Source: Aquimarina sp. (lineage in GTDB: Bacteria > Bacteroidota > Bacteroidia > Flavobacteriales > Flavobacteriaceae). From it: a DNA stretch of 23,031 bases. The translations under genes and the position numbers were made by a program. Under the pieces are notes generated by a model, which was not told the DNA's origin, did not search any database, and saw nothing but the letters and a program-made list of their open reading frames with translations. Below are positions 8,281-15,840 of the stretch, piece by piece (position 1 is the first letter of the stretch; every line of letters starts with the position of its first letter). The stretch is from contig NZVW01000100.1 of NCBI GenBank assembly GCA_002697475.1, positions 1 through 23,031 on the forward strand, in the 5' to 3' direction.

Positions 8281-9474
8281 TTAACTCACTTGATCTTTGA
8301 ATGGGTTTCTCAATTCATAATCATTAGGAGTAATAAAGTCCACTAATGGTTTTAGAAGGGCATTAGATATTGAGTTTCCGTGTTTGACGAATAACTTCAT
8401 AGGGACTGGCTCTGTACCTAAGGAGCTCTTAATTGTCTCTGCAGTTCGTCCTAAAATTAACTCATCAACTTGGTAACGGATAGCCATTTCCACATAATCA
8501 TAAAGCATTCTTTGATATAAATGATGTGTTTTATTGAGTTGGTAGTTTAATCCAATATGATTAGCTTCCAGTGTGTTATTAAATAGAAATGCAGTCGAGA
8601 ACCCAACCATTATTTCATTTAAGAAAAAAGCTTTAAAAATAAACCTGTCCTTTAATTTTTCTTTAAGACCAATAAATGTGTCGGCATTTAGATTACCAAA
8701 CTTAAAATCTGCATTTTCTATCACTGAAAGATAAAGCTCATCAATTGTTTTACTATATGTTTTAATTTCCTGATAGCTCAGATCTTTAATTACTACATCA
8801 GATGATTTTTCGAAAGTTTTTTTAACTCTTGTTCTGAACTTAGTTCTAAGATCTGCAAGATAATCTTCAAAGGATTTCCAATTAGGTTTTATGGACAAAA
8901 CCATATTCACATCAACCTCAAAATCTCTATAATCCAGTTTTTTTAAGTTTCTGGAGGTTTCGTTATTATTATGTTGCCAAAATTCTTTGAGTAAAATAAA
9001 TGAGGGTTTGTCCTCAGGATGTGCAACTTTTCTTATGTCTTTTAAAGCCAGATCTAAATATTTTAGCGCTTCGTCATTAGTAATAGAACTTTCGAATATA
9101 AATCCGTTTTCTCCACAAGCAAAAAGATTTCCACAAACCAGAGTTTTAACTTCAATATTCTTAATAAAAAAGTTCTTTAGGCTATCGCTAAGTTTGCAAG
9201 GCAGGTTTTGATTTTTTAGTTGGCTGGGATTAATTTTTATTAACTGTGTATATGCTATGCCAACGGGTTTTTTATGATCATAAAATAAAATGTACCAAAA
9301 ATCGATAGTTTTTTTTAAAGCATCTTCTATAACCGACAAATAGGTAAGAGTCAAGTACAAATTACCAACAGTATTTATAGTATTCCAATCAGATTGCGGA
9401 ATATCTTTATAACTTCTATAAAAGGTATATCTAATAAATTTATCTTCAGATATTATATTTACTTTTTCTAGCAT
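8281..9474 (-). CDS. FemX/GNAT-like acyltransferase of unknown substrate
   Basis: This 397-residue cytoplasmic protein looks like a double-GNAT (FemX/BioF2-like) N-acyltransferase. The clearest element is the basic helix near residues 205-230 (YLADLRTKFRTRVKKTFEKS), which resembles the conserved dL..KfR.r.kk segment of this fold. A second GNAT-like half follows, with strand-turn patterns such as FKAFFLNEIMVGFSTAFLFN and a late LGRTAETIKSSLG segment. Related proteins transfer aminoacyl or acyl groups to peptidoglycan precursors or polysaccharides, but no residue identifies the acceptor here. It is the first gene of a two-gene unit with the YdjM-type hydrolase, 1 base apart, and is divergent from the response regulators across a 242-base intergenic region. 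No signal peptide or membrane helix is visible. Family assignment is by fold-level resemblance and is moderate. Confidence 0.62.
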   Translation of the reverse strand: MLEKVNIISEDKFIRYTFYRSYKDIPQSDWNTINTVGNLYLTLTYLSVIEDALKKTIDFWYILFYDHKKPVGIAYTQLIKINPSQLKNQNLPCKLSDSLKNFFIKNIEVKTLVCGNLFACGENGFIFESSITNDEALKYLDLALKDIRKVAHPEDKPSFILLKEFWQHNNNETSRNLKKLDYRDFEVDVNMVLSIKPNWKSFEDYLADLRTKFRTRVKKTFEKSSDVVIKDLSYQEIKTYSKTIDELYLSVIENADFKFGNLNADTFIGLKEKLKDRFIFKAFFLNEIMVGFSTAFLFNNTLEANHIGLNYQLNKTHHLYQRMLYDYVEMAIRYQVDELILGRTAETIKSSLGTEPVPMKLFVKHGNSISNALLKPLVDFITPNDYELRNPFKDQVS

Positions 9475-9571
9475 TAATGATTAATATAATTCACTCTTAA
9501 AATATAAGTCGGTAAAATTATCAAAAGTTACAGGTTTTAAGCTGTTTTTAAAATCATAAGTTAGGTAAATG

Positions 9572-9602
9572 TTTGTTTAATAGCGGATAAGACTTAGTTT
9601 TG
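9572..9602 (+). promoter_or_regulatory. Bacteroidota-type promoter of the receiver gene cluster
   Basis: A TTTG -33 box at 9572-9575 is separated by 19 bases from TAGTTTTG at 9595-9602, an exact TAnnTTTG -7 box. The expected start of transcription is near 9607-9609, giving a leader of about 110 bases before the ATG at 9717. This is the best promoter match in the window. Confidence 0.55.
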
Positions 9603-9603
9603 T

Positions 9604-9636
9604 TATGGTAAAACCATACTTTTAGTCGTTAAAAGT
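9604..9636 (+). promoter_or_regulatory. Tandem dyads at the transcript start of the receiver cluster
   Basis: Two perfect inverted repeats abut. TATGGT (9604-9609) / ACCATA (9613-9618) has a 3-base centre, and ACTTTTA (9618-9624) / TAAAAGT (9630-9636) has a 5-base centre. The first covers the predicted transcription start, so it could be an operator. The second lies in the leader and could fold as RNA. A shorter AAGAA/TTCTT dyad follows near 9660-9670. Confidence 0.4.
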
Positions 9637-9716
9637 TTATTTTACAACGAAAAGTAAGCAAGAAGTTCTTGGTTATTGAAAAAATCTTTTTTTCTTTAAA
9701 CTGTAACAAACGTACT

Positions 9717-10127
9717 ATGACTGAATCCGTTAATTGTGTTTTACTCGTTGATGACGATAAAGCTACGAATTTTTTTAATGAAAGAGTGGTAACAAGACAC
9801 AATGGTTTTAAGAAGGTTAATAAAGTCTATAGTGGATTAGAAGCTCTTGAGTATCTTAGAAAAGCTTCTGCCTCTCTGGATTTAAAACCGGATTTAATAT
9901 TTCTTGATATAAATATGCCAGCTATGAATGGTTGGGAGTTTTTATCGGAGTTTGAAAAATTGGATAAAACAATTACTGAGGATATCAAAGTAATTTTGTT
10001 ATCGACTTCATCTTCTCCGGAGGATGTTTATAAGTCCATGGAAAACCATAAGGTTAATGATTTTATTAATAAACCTCTTTCTCCTGACTTATTGGATAGA
10101 GTTCTTGAAAATCATTTTAGAAACTAA
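9717..10127 (+). CDS. Receiver-only response regulator (first of three)
   Basis: This 136-residue single-domain CheY-like protein has no DNA-binding or enzymatic output domain. The acidic pocket is D12-D14 (VDDD), the phospho-acceptor is D64 (FLDINMP), switch residues S96/T97 lie in ILLSTSS, and K119 is in NKPLSP, so all elements for phosphorylation are present. The frame stays open upstream to a TTG at 9669. I chose the ATG at 9717 because it gives the same N-terminal length and the same DDDKATNFxN signature as the two downstream paralogs. Receivers of this type in Flavobacteriia act as phosphotransfer or protein-binding intermediates. The nearest candidate kinase is the YfiR-like histidine kinase 3.7 kb downstream; that link is inferred. 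A strong promoter with dyads precedes it. Confidence 0.9.
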   Translation: MTESVNCVLLVDDDKATNFFNERVVTRHNGFKKVNKVYSGLEALEYLRKASASLDLKPDLIFLDINMPAMNGWEFLSEFEKLDKTITEDIKVILLSTSSSPEDVYKSMENHKVNDFINKPLSPDLLDRVLENHFRN

Positions 10128-10147
10128 TTTGCATTTAGTCGATATTT

Positions 10148-10213
10148 GAGGTTTTTTAACGTTATTTACTTTGTTTTAGAGATTGTATAAATAAGGTTTT
10201 AGAGGTTTTTTTA
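10148..10213 (+). repeat. Pair of 13-base direct repeats before the second receiver gene
   Basis: GAGGTTTTTTAAC (starting at 10148) and GAGGTTTTTTTAC (starting at 10202) match at 12 of 13 positions and start 54 bases apart, in the 118-base gap between the first two receiver genes. No exact TAnnTTTG box lies in this gap. The repeats are T-rich, so chance similarity is possible; paired regulator binding is the alternative. Confidence 0.3.
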
Positions 10214-10245
10214 CTCCCTTTGGGTAAACTTTTAAAACCAATAAA

Positions 10246-10659
10246 ATGAAACAGTTCTGTGCCTTATTGATAGATGACGATAAAGCAACTAATTTTTACA
10301 ACAAGTGGATGCTTTCTAAGCACAGTGGCTTTGGTCAGATTGTGGTAAGAAATAGTGGTGTTGAAGGCCTTGAGTATTTAAAGAATAATGAGGATGATAA
10401 GAATCTTATCCCGGATTTAATATTATTGGATCTGAATATGCCGGGAATGAATGGATGGGAATTTTTAAATAAGTTTAAAGAATATAAAAATCGTTTTTTA
10501 AAGGAAATTAAGATTTTTATTTTATCCACATCAAAAGATCCGAATGATATTTCGTTAGCTAAAAAAGATTGTGATATTGTAGGCTATTTAAATAAGCCGT
10601 TATCATTAAATGTATTGGATTACATATTGAGGAAACATTTTCAAAGGGATTGCGTATGA
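10246..10659 (+). CDS. Receiver-only response regulator (second of three)
   Basis: This 137-residue CheY-like receiver is a clear paralog of the preceding gene. It shares DDDKATNFYN at residues 10-19, LLDLNMPGMNGWEFL with phospho-acceptor D62, switch residues S94/T95 in FILSTSK, and K117 in LNKPLSL. All catalytic positions are present, so it should be phosphorylatable. No output domain follows. Its TGA stop overlaps the ATG of the third receiver by four bases (ATGA at 10656-10659), which implies translational coupling. The 118-base gap to the first receiver contains a pair of T-rich direct repeats but no strong promoter, so the three are probably one transcript. Its partner kinase is unknown. 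Divergence from the first copy is large enough that the duplication is not recent. Confidence 0.9.
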   Translation: MKQFCALLIDDDKATNFYNKWMLSKHSGFGQIVVRNSGVEGLEYLKNNEDDKNLIPDLILLDLNMPGMNGWEFLNKFKEYKNRFLKEIKIFILSTSKDPNDISLAKKDCDIVGYLNKPLSLNVLDYILRKHFQRDCV

Positions 10660-11054
10660 GTAAGGTAAATAGTATTATGTTAGTAGATGATAGTAAAGCC
10701 ACTAACTTTTTTAATAAGACAATTATAGGTAAATTAAACATCTGTGACTCTATTGAGGTTTGTGAAGATGGCAAGGAAGCTTTGCAATTCATTAAAGAAA
10801 ACGGAACACCAGATCTTATTTTTCTGGATATCAATATGCCTTTAATGAATGGTTGGGAGTTTATGGATGAGCTACTAAGACAAAAAGAACAGGGTTACAA
10901 TATCGTTTTAATGATAGGAACTGAATTGAGTGAAGCTCATAAGGAAGACTTAAAAAAATATCCCTTCATCAAAGGACAATCCCCTAAAATGTTAACTACA
11001 CATTTTGTTTGTGAGCTTGTTCAAGAGCTTTTTGAACTTTCTACTTGCAAGTAG
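10656..11054 (+). CDS. Degenerate receiver-domain protein (third of three)
   Basis: This 132-residue receiver starts at ATG 10656, inside the stop of the previous gene; a TTG two codons earlier is less likely. The family signature DDSKATNFFN and phospho-acceptor D58 (FLDINMPLMNGWEFM) are kept. The switch Ser/Thr after the fourth strand is lost: the paralogs' LLSTS/ILSTS becomes VLMIGT. The lysine-proline motif becomes IKGQSPKM, with a lysine but no following proline. It may therefore bind acidic-pocket ligands or phosphorylate poorly, and act as a locked or competing partner of the two intact receivers. The reading frame is clean and keeps the fold's hydrophobic pattern, so it does not look like a pseudogene. 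A 14-base palindrome with a T-run overlaps its stop codon. Confidence 0.83.
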   Translation: MSKVNSIMLVDDSKATNFFNKTIIGKLNICDSIEVCEDGKEALQFIKENGTPDLIFLDINMPLMNGWEFMDELLRQKEQGYNIVLMIGTELSEAHKEDLKKYPFIKGQSPKMLTTHFVCELVQELFELSTCK

Positions 11055-11061
11055 TTTTTTT
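11041..11061 (+). terminator. Palindrome plus T-run at the end of the receiver cluster
   Basis: CTACTTGCAAGTAG (11041-11054) is a perfect 14-base palindrome whose last three bases are the stop codon of the third receiver. Seven T follow (11055-11061). As RNA it gives a 5-base stem with a 4-base loop, so it may be a weak intrinsic terminator separating the receivers from the receptor gene. As DNA it could also bind a dimeric regulator just upstream of the receptor promoter. Confidence 0.42.
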
Positions 11062-11068
11062 CTTTAAT

Positions 11069-11076
11069 TAACTTTG
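11069..11076 (+). promoter_or_regulatory. -7 box of the TonB receptor / histidine kinase unit
   Basis: TAACTTTG is an exact TAnnTTTG match. A TTG lies 21 bases upstream (11045-11047) as a possible -33 element, inside the palindrome at 11041-11054. The ATG of the receptor is 48 bases downstream. Promoter and palindrome overlap, so one site could both end the receiver transcript and control the receptor. Confidence 0.48.
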
Positions 11077-11124
11077 ACCTATAAAGAGATTTGTTTTGTT
11101 AATAATTAACTCTAAATTGTTTCC

Positions 11125-13830
11125 ATGTTTATAGAAAAATCAAAAGTTATAACTCTTTTGTTGTTCCTTTTTTTTCAATTCACATATAGTCAATCAAGAT
11201 CGACAATTTCAGGTACAGTTTTAGATCAGTTTGGGACTCTTCCAGGCGCAAGGGTTTTAATAGAAGGTACAGATAAAAGTACCACTACAGATATCAATGG
11301 ATTTTATAGTTTTGATGTTGATGAAGGTAGTTATGTGCTTACTGTAAATTTTGTAATGTATAATACAGTTTCTAAGAGTATTGCGGTACGGGTTGGAGAA
11401 GATGCAGTGCTGGATTTTATTTTAGAAACAGGATTTACAATTGATCAACCTATATCTTTAGGTTCCAGATCAGAACCTTCTTCTGCCTTAAAAAATACAG
11501 CTGCCGTAGATATTATTAGTCCACAGCAAATTTCAAATTCCGGTCAAATAGGATTAAGCCATATTTTGCAATATTTGCTTCCCTCATTCCATTCCACAAA
11601 TCAAACAATTTCGGATGGAACAGATCATATTGATCCGGCTACTTTAAGAGGTTTGGGACCTGATCAGGTTTTAGTTTTAATTAATGGTAAAAGAAGGCAT
11701 AATAGTGCCTTACTAAATGTTAATGGTACAGTAGGTAGAGGTACGGTGGGAACAGATTTTAATGCGATCCCCATTGCTGCTATAGAAAAAATTGAAGTCT
11801 TAAGAGATGGAGCCACATCTCAATATGGATCAGATGCTATTGCTGGTGTGATTAATATTGTTTTAAAGGAGCAAACTGATATCATTGCCGTAGATAATAG
11901 AACAGGCATAACCACAGAAAATGATGGTTTTATTGTCTACTCATCTGCCAATTTTGGTTTAAAAGTTGGCAATGAAGGATTTGTAAATATTACTGCAGAG
12001 TATAGAGAACATGATGCCATAAACAGAGCCGGAAACTATAGCGGTGCCGTATACTCTAATGATCCGGCTGTAGACGAGCAGCTTATAGCAGATAATAATT
12101 TTTTTGGACAAACAGGCTACGAAGGGCAAAGAGTAATGGAAATAGGAAAAGCTAAAACTCAGGATCTGTCGTTATTTCTAAATGGAGAAATGCCTCTTTC
12201 TGATAATGCCGAATTTTACCTTTCTGGTGGTAGAAATTACAGAGAGGGGAGATCTAAAGGGTTTTATAGATTTCCTAAAGATGAAAATAGAGTTGTGCTT
12301 GAAATTTTCCCTAATGGTTTTTCTCCTGAAATTTTAACTGATATTCAGGATGATGCAGTCTCAGCAGGAATAAGAGGAATAAAAAATCAATGGAATATAG
12401 ATTTTAGTCATACTATAGGAACTAACAGATTAGATTATACCGTAAATAACTCAAATAATGCATCTTTGGGTATTGCCTCACCCAGGACTTTTTATGCAGG
12501 AGGATTTTTATATAAACAAAATACCACGAATTTAGATCTGGCCAGAACTTTTGATTGGTTACAAGGTGTTAATATGGCCTTTGGCGCAGAATTGAGGGTA
12601 GAAAATTATCAAATTATCGCTGGGGAAGAGGCTTCTTATGTTGATGGAGGAAGTACATATATAAATGATACAGGTCAGGAGTTACCCAGAATACCGGGGG
12701 CACAGGTTTTTCCGGGCTTTAGACCAGAAAATGAATTGAATAGGTTCAGAACCAATAGTGCTGCCTATTTAGATATCGAGGCTAACATTCTAGAGGAGTT
12801 ACTTGTTAAAGCGGCAATCAGATATGAATCCTATAATGACTTTGGCGGACAATTGGTTTGGAAATTGTCTGGGAGATATAAATTGTCAGAAGACTTTATT
12901 ATTAGATCTGGCTATGCTACCGGTTTTAGAGCACCTTCCTTACATCAGGTATTTTTTCAAAATATAAGTACACAGTTTGTAGGAGGAGAAAGTTTTCAGG
13001 TAGGTACATTTAATAATGAAAGTGCTGTGGTTAAAGAAGCTTTTGGTGTAAAGAATTTAAAGCCTGAGCTTTCCAGTCATCTTAGTCTTGGTTTTAGTGG
13101 TAAACTAGGCGAAGACTTAACTTTTTCTGCAGATTACTATCGTATTAATATTGAAGATAGGATTGTGCTTTCGGGTAGATTTTCTGAAGGTTATGAAAGC
13201 GTTCTTGATCCATTTGGGGTAGGTGCTGCTCAGTTTTTTACAAATGCTATAGATTCAAGAACATCTGGAGTTGATATTAGTCTGGAATATAGAACCGATA
13301 TAGCTCAAGGTATTTTAACAACAACATTAGCAGGTAATTTTAATAGTACTAAAGTGGTTGGGGATATTAAAGTTCCGGAAATATTACAAGGGCAGGAGGA
13401 TGTGCTTTTTAATCGTGAGGAAATTGGTAGAGTCGAAGATGCTCAGCCATCCTACAAAGTAATTTCTCAATTAGCCTATGAATTCGGTAAATATAAAATT
13501 CAACTGAATAATACAATGTTTGGTGAGGTTAAGTATTTTCACCCTAATGATGATAACCCTAATAATTGGGTTTTAAATAATTTTACAGGCATTACGGAGA
13601 CAAGAGATCAAACTTTCAAGTCTAAAATAGTTACAGACCTTATCTTATCATATCAGTTTAATAACTATATTAGATTTTCGTTGGGTGGAAATAATATTTT
13701 AAATGTTTTTCCAGACCAGCATCAGCATTCAGCCAATACAGAAAATGGCAATTTTATGTATAGTAGAAGAGTTCAGCAATTTGGCCTTAAAGGGGCCAAT
13801 TATTTTGCTAGACTCCTATTAAAGTTATGA
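11125..13830 (+). CDS. TonB-dependent outer-membrane receptor with CarboxypepD-reg-like N-terminal domain
   Basis: This 901-residue receptor imports a ligand across the outer membrane using TonB energy. A signal peptide (MFIEKSKVITLLLFLFF..., cleaved near residue 22, TYS/QS) is followed by the beta-sandwich CarboxypepD-reg-like domain (about 24-98). The plug follows (about 110-255), with DPATLRGLGPDQVLVLINGK, GTVGRGTVGTDFNAIP and IEVLRDGATSQYGSDAIAGV. A barrel then runs to the C-terminus, with the usual FRAPSLHQVFFQ block near 608. The GTVGRGTVGTD pattern belongs to a receptor subgroup widespread in Bacteroidota and Proteobacteria and is not SusC-like; no SusD partner is present. The ligand is unknown. 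The stop codon overlaps the start of the YfiR-like histidine kinase by four bases (ATGA, 13827-13830), so receptor and kinase are translated together, which suggests a regulatory link. Confidence 0.93.
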   Translation: MFIEKSKVITLLLFLFFQFTYSQSRSTISGTVLDQFGTLPGARVLIEGTDKSTTTDINGFYSFDVDEGSYVLTVNFVMYNTVSKSIAVRVGEDAVLDFILETGFTIDQPISLGSRSEPSSALKNTAAVDIISPQQISNSGQIGLSHILQYLLPSFHSTNQTISDGTDHIDPATLRGLGPDQVLVLINGKRRHNSALLNVNGTVGRGTVGTDFNAIPIAAIEKIEVLRDGATSQYGSDAIAGVINIVLKEQTDIIAVDNRTGITTENDGFIVYSSANFGLKVGNEGFVNITAEYREHDAINRAGNYSGAVYSNDPAVDEQLIADNNFFGQTGYEGQRVMEIGKAKTQDLSLFLNGEMPLSDNAEFYLSGGRNYREGRSKGFYRFPKDENRVVLEIFPNGFSPEILTDIQDDAVSAGIRGIKNQWNIDFSHTIGTNRLDYTVNNSNNASLGIASPRTFYAGGFLYKQNTTNLDLARTFDWLQGVNMAFGAELRVENYQIIAGEEASYVDGGSTYINDTGQELPRIPGAQVFPGFRPENELNRFRTNSAAYLDIEANILEELLVKAAIRYESYNDFGGQLVWKLSGRYKLSEDFIIRSGYATGFRAPSLHQVFFQNISTQFVGGESFQVGTFNNESAVVKEAFGVKNLKPELSSHLSLGFSGKLGEDLTFSADYYRINIEDRIVLSGRFSEGYESVLDPFGVGAAQFFTNAIDSRTSGVDISLEYRTDIAQGILTTTLAGNFNSTKVVGDIKVPEILQGQEDVLFNREEIGRVEDAQPSYKVISQLAYEFGKYKIQLNNTMFGEVKYFHPNDDNPNNWVLNNFTGITETRDQTFKSKIVTDLILSYQFNNYIRFSLGGNNILNVFPDQHQHSANTENGNFMYSRRVQQFGLKGANYFARLLLKL

Positions 13831-15659
13831 TTCGTCTAAATAAACTTTTTATAAAAAAACCTTTTCTAGCAAGTAAAAGCATTTGTCTTTTATTTGCTAT
13901 TGCATTTATACCCTTTTTTCAATCATTTGCTCAAAACGATGTAGAACAAGTAAAACGGCTACAACGAGCTATATTTATTTTCAACTTTTCGCAACAAATA
14001 GGTTGGGATAGTCTGGATGATCAGGAGACCTTTAAAATAGGAGTACTAGGAAATGATAGAACGATCATAGATTTAAAAACGTTAGCACAGAAAAGAAAAA
14101 TTCATAACAAACCTGTTGAGATTATACAATTTGACTTGGTTAAAAACATCAGAAATGTCAATGTTGTTTACGTAAATAAAAAATATAACTATAACATCAA
14201 ATACGTAAGGGGAAGTATCGAAGGAAGAAATATTCTACTTATAAGTGAGGATTATGAATATAATTCTTCTATGATTAATATGGTTAGTGTAGGAGAATCT
14301 TTCTTATATGAGATTAATAAAACACGCTTAAAGTCAGAAGGTTTTAACTTTAAACCTAGTCTGGCAGATCACGCAGTCAGTACATCTGATAAATGGAAAG
14401 AACTCTATCAAAATTCAGAGGAATCCCTAAATATAGAAAAGGCTAAGGTAAAAGAACAGCAATTAGTTATTGAAGATAAACAACAAGAGATTAAAGAAAA
14501 GGAAGACGCTTTACAAGGGAAAGAGGACCTCTTATTAAAAAGAGAACAGGATCTTAAAAATAAAACCAAACAAATAACGAATTTAAATCTAAAGAATAAC
14601 CTGCAAAAAAAACAATTTGAGGAAAAACTAACCATAGAGAAAAAACTTGAAGACAATATAAGAGAACAATTAGATTTAATTAAGGCTCAGGAGGATAGGA
14701 TAGCTTTGGGTAACGCGGATCTAATCAAACAACAAAAAAAATTAGAAAATCAGAAAGCTGAAATAGAAGCACAAAGCAATACTCTGAAGAACCAAAAACA
14801 AGAATTAAACTTAAGGAGAAACTTTAATATATTATTGGCGGTAGTATTGATTCTCTTAATCATTTTAGGGCTTATAATTTATCGGGAATATCGCATTAAA
14901 AACAGATTGAATAAGGAACTTCAGGTAAAGAACAAGGAAATCTTTGAGCAATCTCAGGAGCTCATAAGCAAGAATCAGGAGTTAGAACAGTTCGCTTATA
15001 TAGCAAGTCATGATTTACAGGAACCATTAAATACTATATCAAGCTTTATTGGTCTTATATCTGAAGATTATGGAGATAGTTTTGATGAAATGGGTCAGGA
15101 GAGTCTCAACTTTATCCAGGATGCCAGTATCAGAATGAAAAAACTCATAGATGCTCTGTTACAATATTCCCGTCTTGGAAGAAATTCAGATAAGATAAAT
15201 ATTAACTTAAATCTCCTGCTTTCTGAACTTGAAGCAGATTTAAAAGCAGTTATAGAAAAGACTAAGGCGAATATAGTCATAGAGGATTTACATTCTGTAA
15301 ACGGAGTTCCTATTGAAATAAGACTACTTTTTCAAAACCTGATTAGCAATGCAATAAAGTTTGTAGAAAAGGATGTTACCCCTATTATTAAAATAGCATC
15401 AAAAAAAGTTTATAACGAAAGCAACGAAGAAAGAATTCAATTTGCTGTAGAAGATAATGGTATAGGTATTCCTGAAGAGCATCAGGACAGAATTTTTGCT
15501 ATTTTCCAAAGACTTCATACCAGAGACAAATATGAAGGAACAGGTATTGGATTGGCTCATTGCAAAAAGATAGTGGAATCCCACGGAGGGAATATATGGC
15601 TAGAATCTCAGGTAGGAAAAGGTACCACTTTCTATTTTACTCTTCCTCTTCAAACTTAA
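13827..15659 (+). CDS. Sensor histidine kinase with periplasmic YfiR/DUF4154-like domain and coiled coil
   Basis: This 610-residue inner-membrane kinase is anchored by an N-terminal signal or membrane segment (about 17-36) and one membrane helix (about 333-351). The region between them is periplasmic. Residues about 38-175 fit the YfiR/DUF4154 pattern (RLQRAIFIFNFSQQIGW, FKIGVLGNDRTI, VVYVNKKYN, FLYEINKTRLKSEGF). A highly charged Lys/Glu/Gln coiled coil fills about 185-325 and should carry the signal to the membrane. In the cytoplasm, the HisKA motif SHDLQEPLNT has phospho-acceptor H395. The ATPase part shows the N-box NLISNAIKF (about 504-512), VEDNGIGIP and GTGIGLAHCKK. There is no receiver or output domain, so phosphate must go to a separate partner; the three nearby stand-alone receivers are candidates. 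In YfiR-type systems the periplasmic domain is a repressor-sensor, so receptor-linked envelope sensing is plausible here. Confidence 0.9.
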   Translation: MIRLNKLFIKKPFLASKSICLLFAIAFIPFFQSFAQNDVEQVKRLQRAIFIFNFSQQIGWDSLDDQETFKIGVLGNDRTIIDLKTLAQKRKIHNKPVEIIQFDLVKNIRNVNVVYVNKKYNYNIKYVRGSIEGRNILLISEDYEYNSSMINMVSVGESFLYEINKTRLKSEGFNFKPSLADHAVSTSDKWKELYQNSEESLNIEKAKVKEQQLVIEDKQQEIKEKEDALQGKEDLLLKREQDLKNKTKQITNLNLKNNLQKKQFEEKLTIEKKLEDNIREQLDLIKAQEDRIALGNADLIKQQKKLENQKAEIEAQSNTLKNQKQELNLRRNFNILLAVVLILLIILGLIIYREYRIKNRLNKELQVKNKEIFEQSQELISKNQELEQFAYIASHDLQEPLNTISSFIGLISEDYGDSFDEMGQESLNFIQDASIRMKKLIDALLQYSRLGRNSDKININLNLLLSELEADLKAVIEKTKANIVIEDLHSVNGVPIEIRLLFQNLISNAIKFVEKDVTPIIKIASKKVYNESNEERIQFAVEDNGIGIPEEHQDRIFAIFQRLHTRDKYEGTGIGLAHCKKIVESHGGNIWLESQVGKGTTFYFTLPLQT

Positions 15660-15719
15660 TTTCATAAAATTTTATTAAATATACCTGAAAACAGGGATAG
15701 ATTTTTCGGCTAAGGCCAA

Positions 15720-15756
15720 TAACTTTGGACAAAAATTATCAATGTAGTAATACATT
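15720..15756 (+). promoter_or_regulatory. -7 box with leader hairpin before the beta-barrel gene
   Basis: TAACTTTG at 15720-15727 is an exact TAnnTTTG match, identical to the receptor-gene box, but no clear -33 TTTG is seen. A perfect dyad AATGTA (15741-15746) / TACATT (15751-15756) with a GTAA centre follows, about 8-23 bases after the expected transcript start. The pattern of -7 box plus dyad resembles the one before the first receiver gene. Confidence 0.4.
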
Positions 15757-15840
15757 AATTTGGGGGTGGATTTTTGTTATAAAAATGTTAAAGGTTACTT
15801 GGTTGACGCATTAAAAAGTGATAATTTCGCGGGCTTTATA

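Noticed and set aside
9669..9716. TTG start at 9669 for the first receiver gene
   Set aside because: It would add 16 residues not seen in the two paralogs; ATG 9717 aligns with their N-termini.
10656..11054. Third receiver as a pseudogene
   Set aside because: The frame is intact, overlaps the previous stop in the normal ATGA manner and keeps the receiver fold pattern and phospho-acceptor.
11125..13830. SusC-type polysaccharide receptor
   Set aside because: No SusD-like lipoprotein follows and the plug has the GTVGRGTVGTD pattern of a different receptor subgroup.
15684..15695. CCTG-AAAA-CAGG hairpin after the histidine kinase as a terminator
   Set aside because: The stem is only 4 bases and the T-run begins several bases later, so termination is not convincing; it may be chance.
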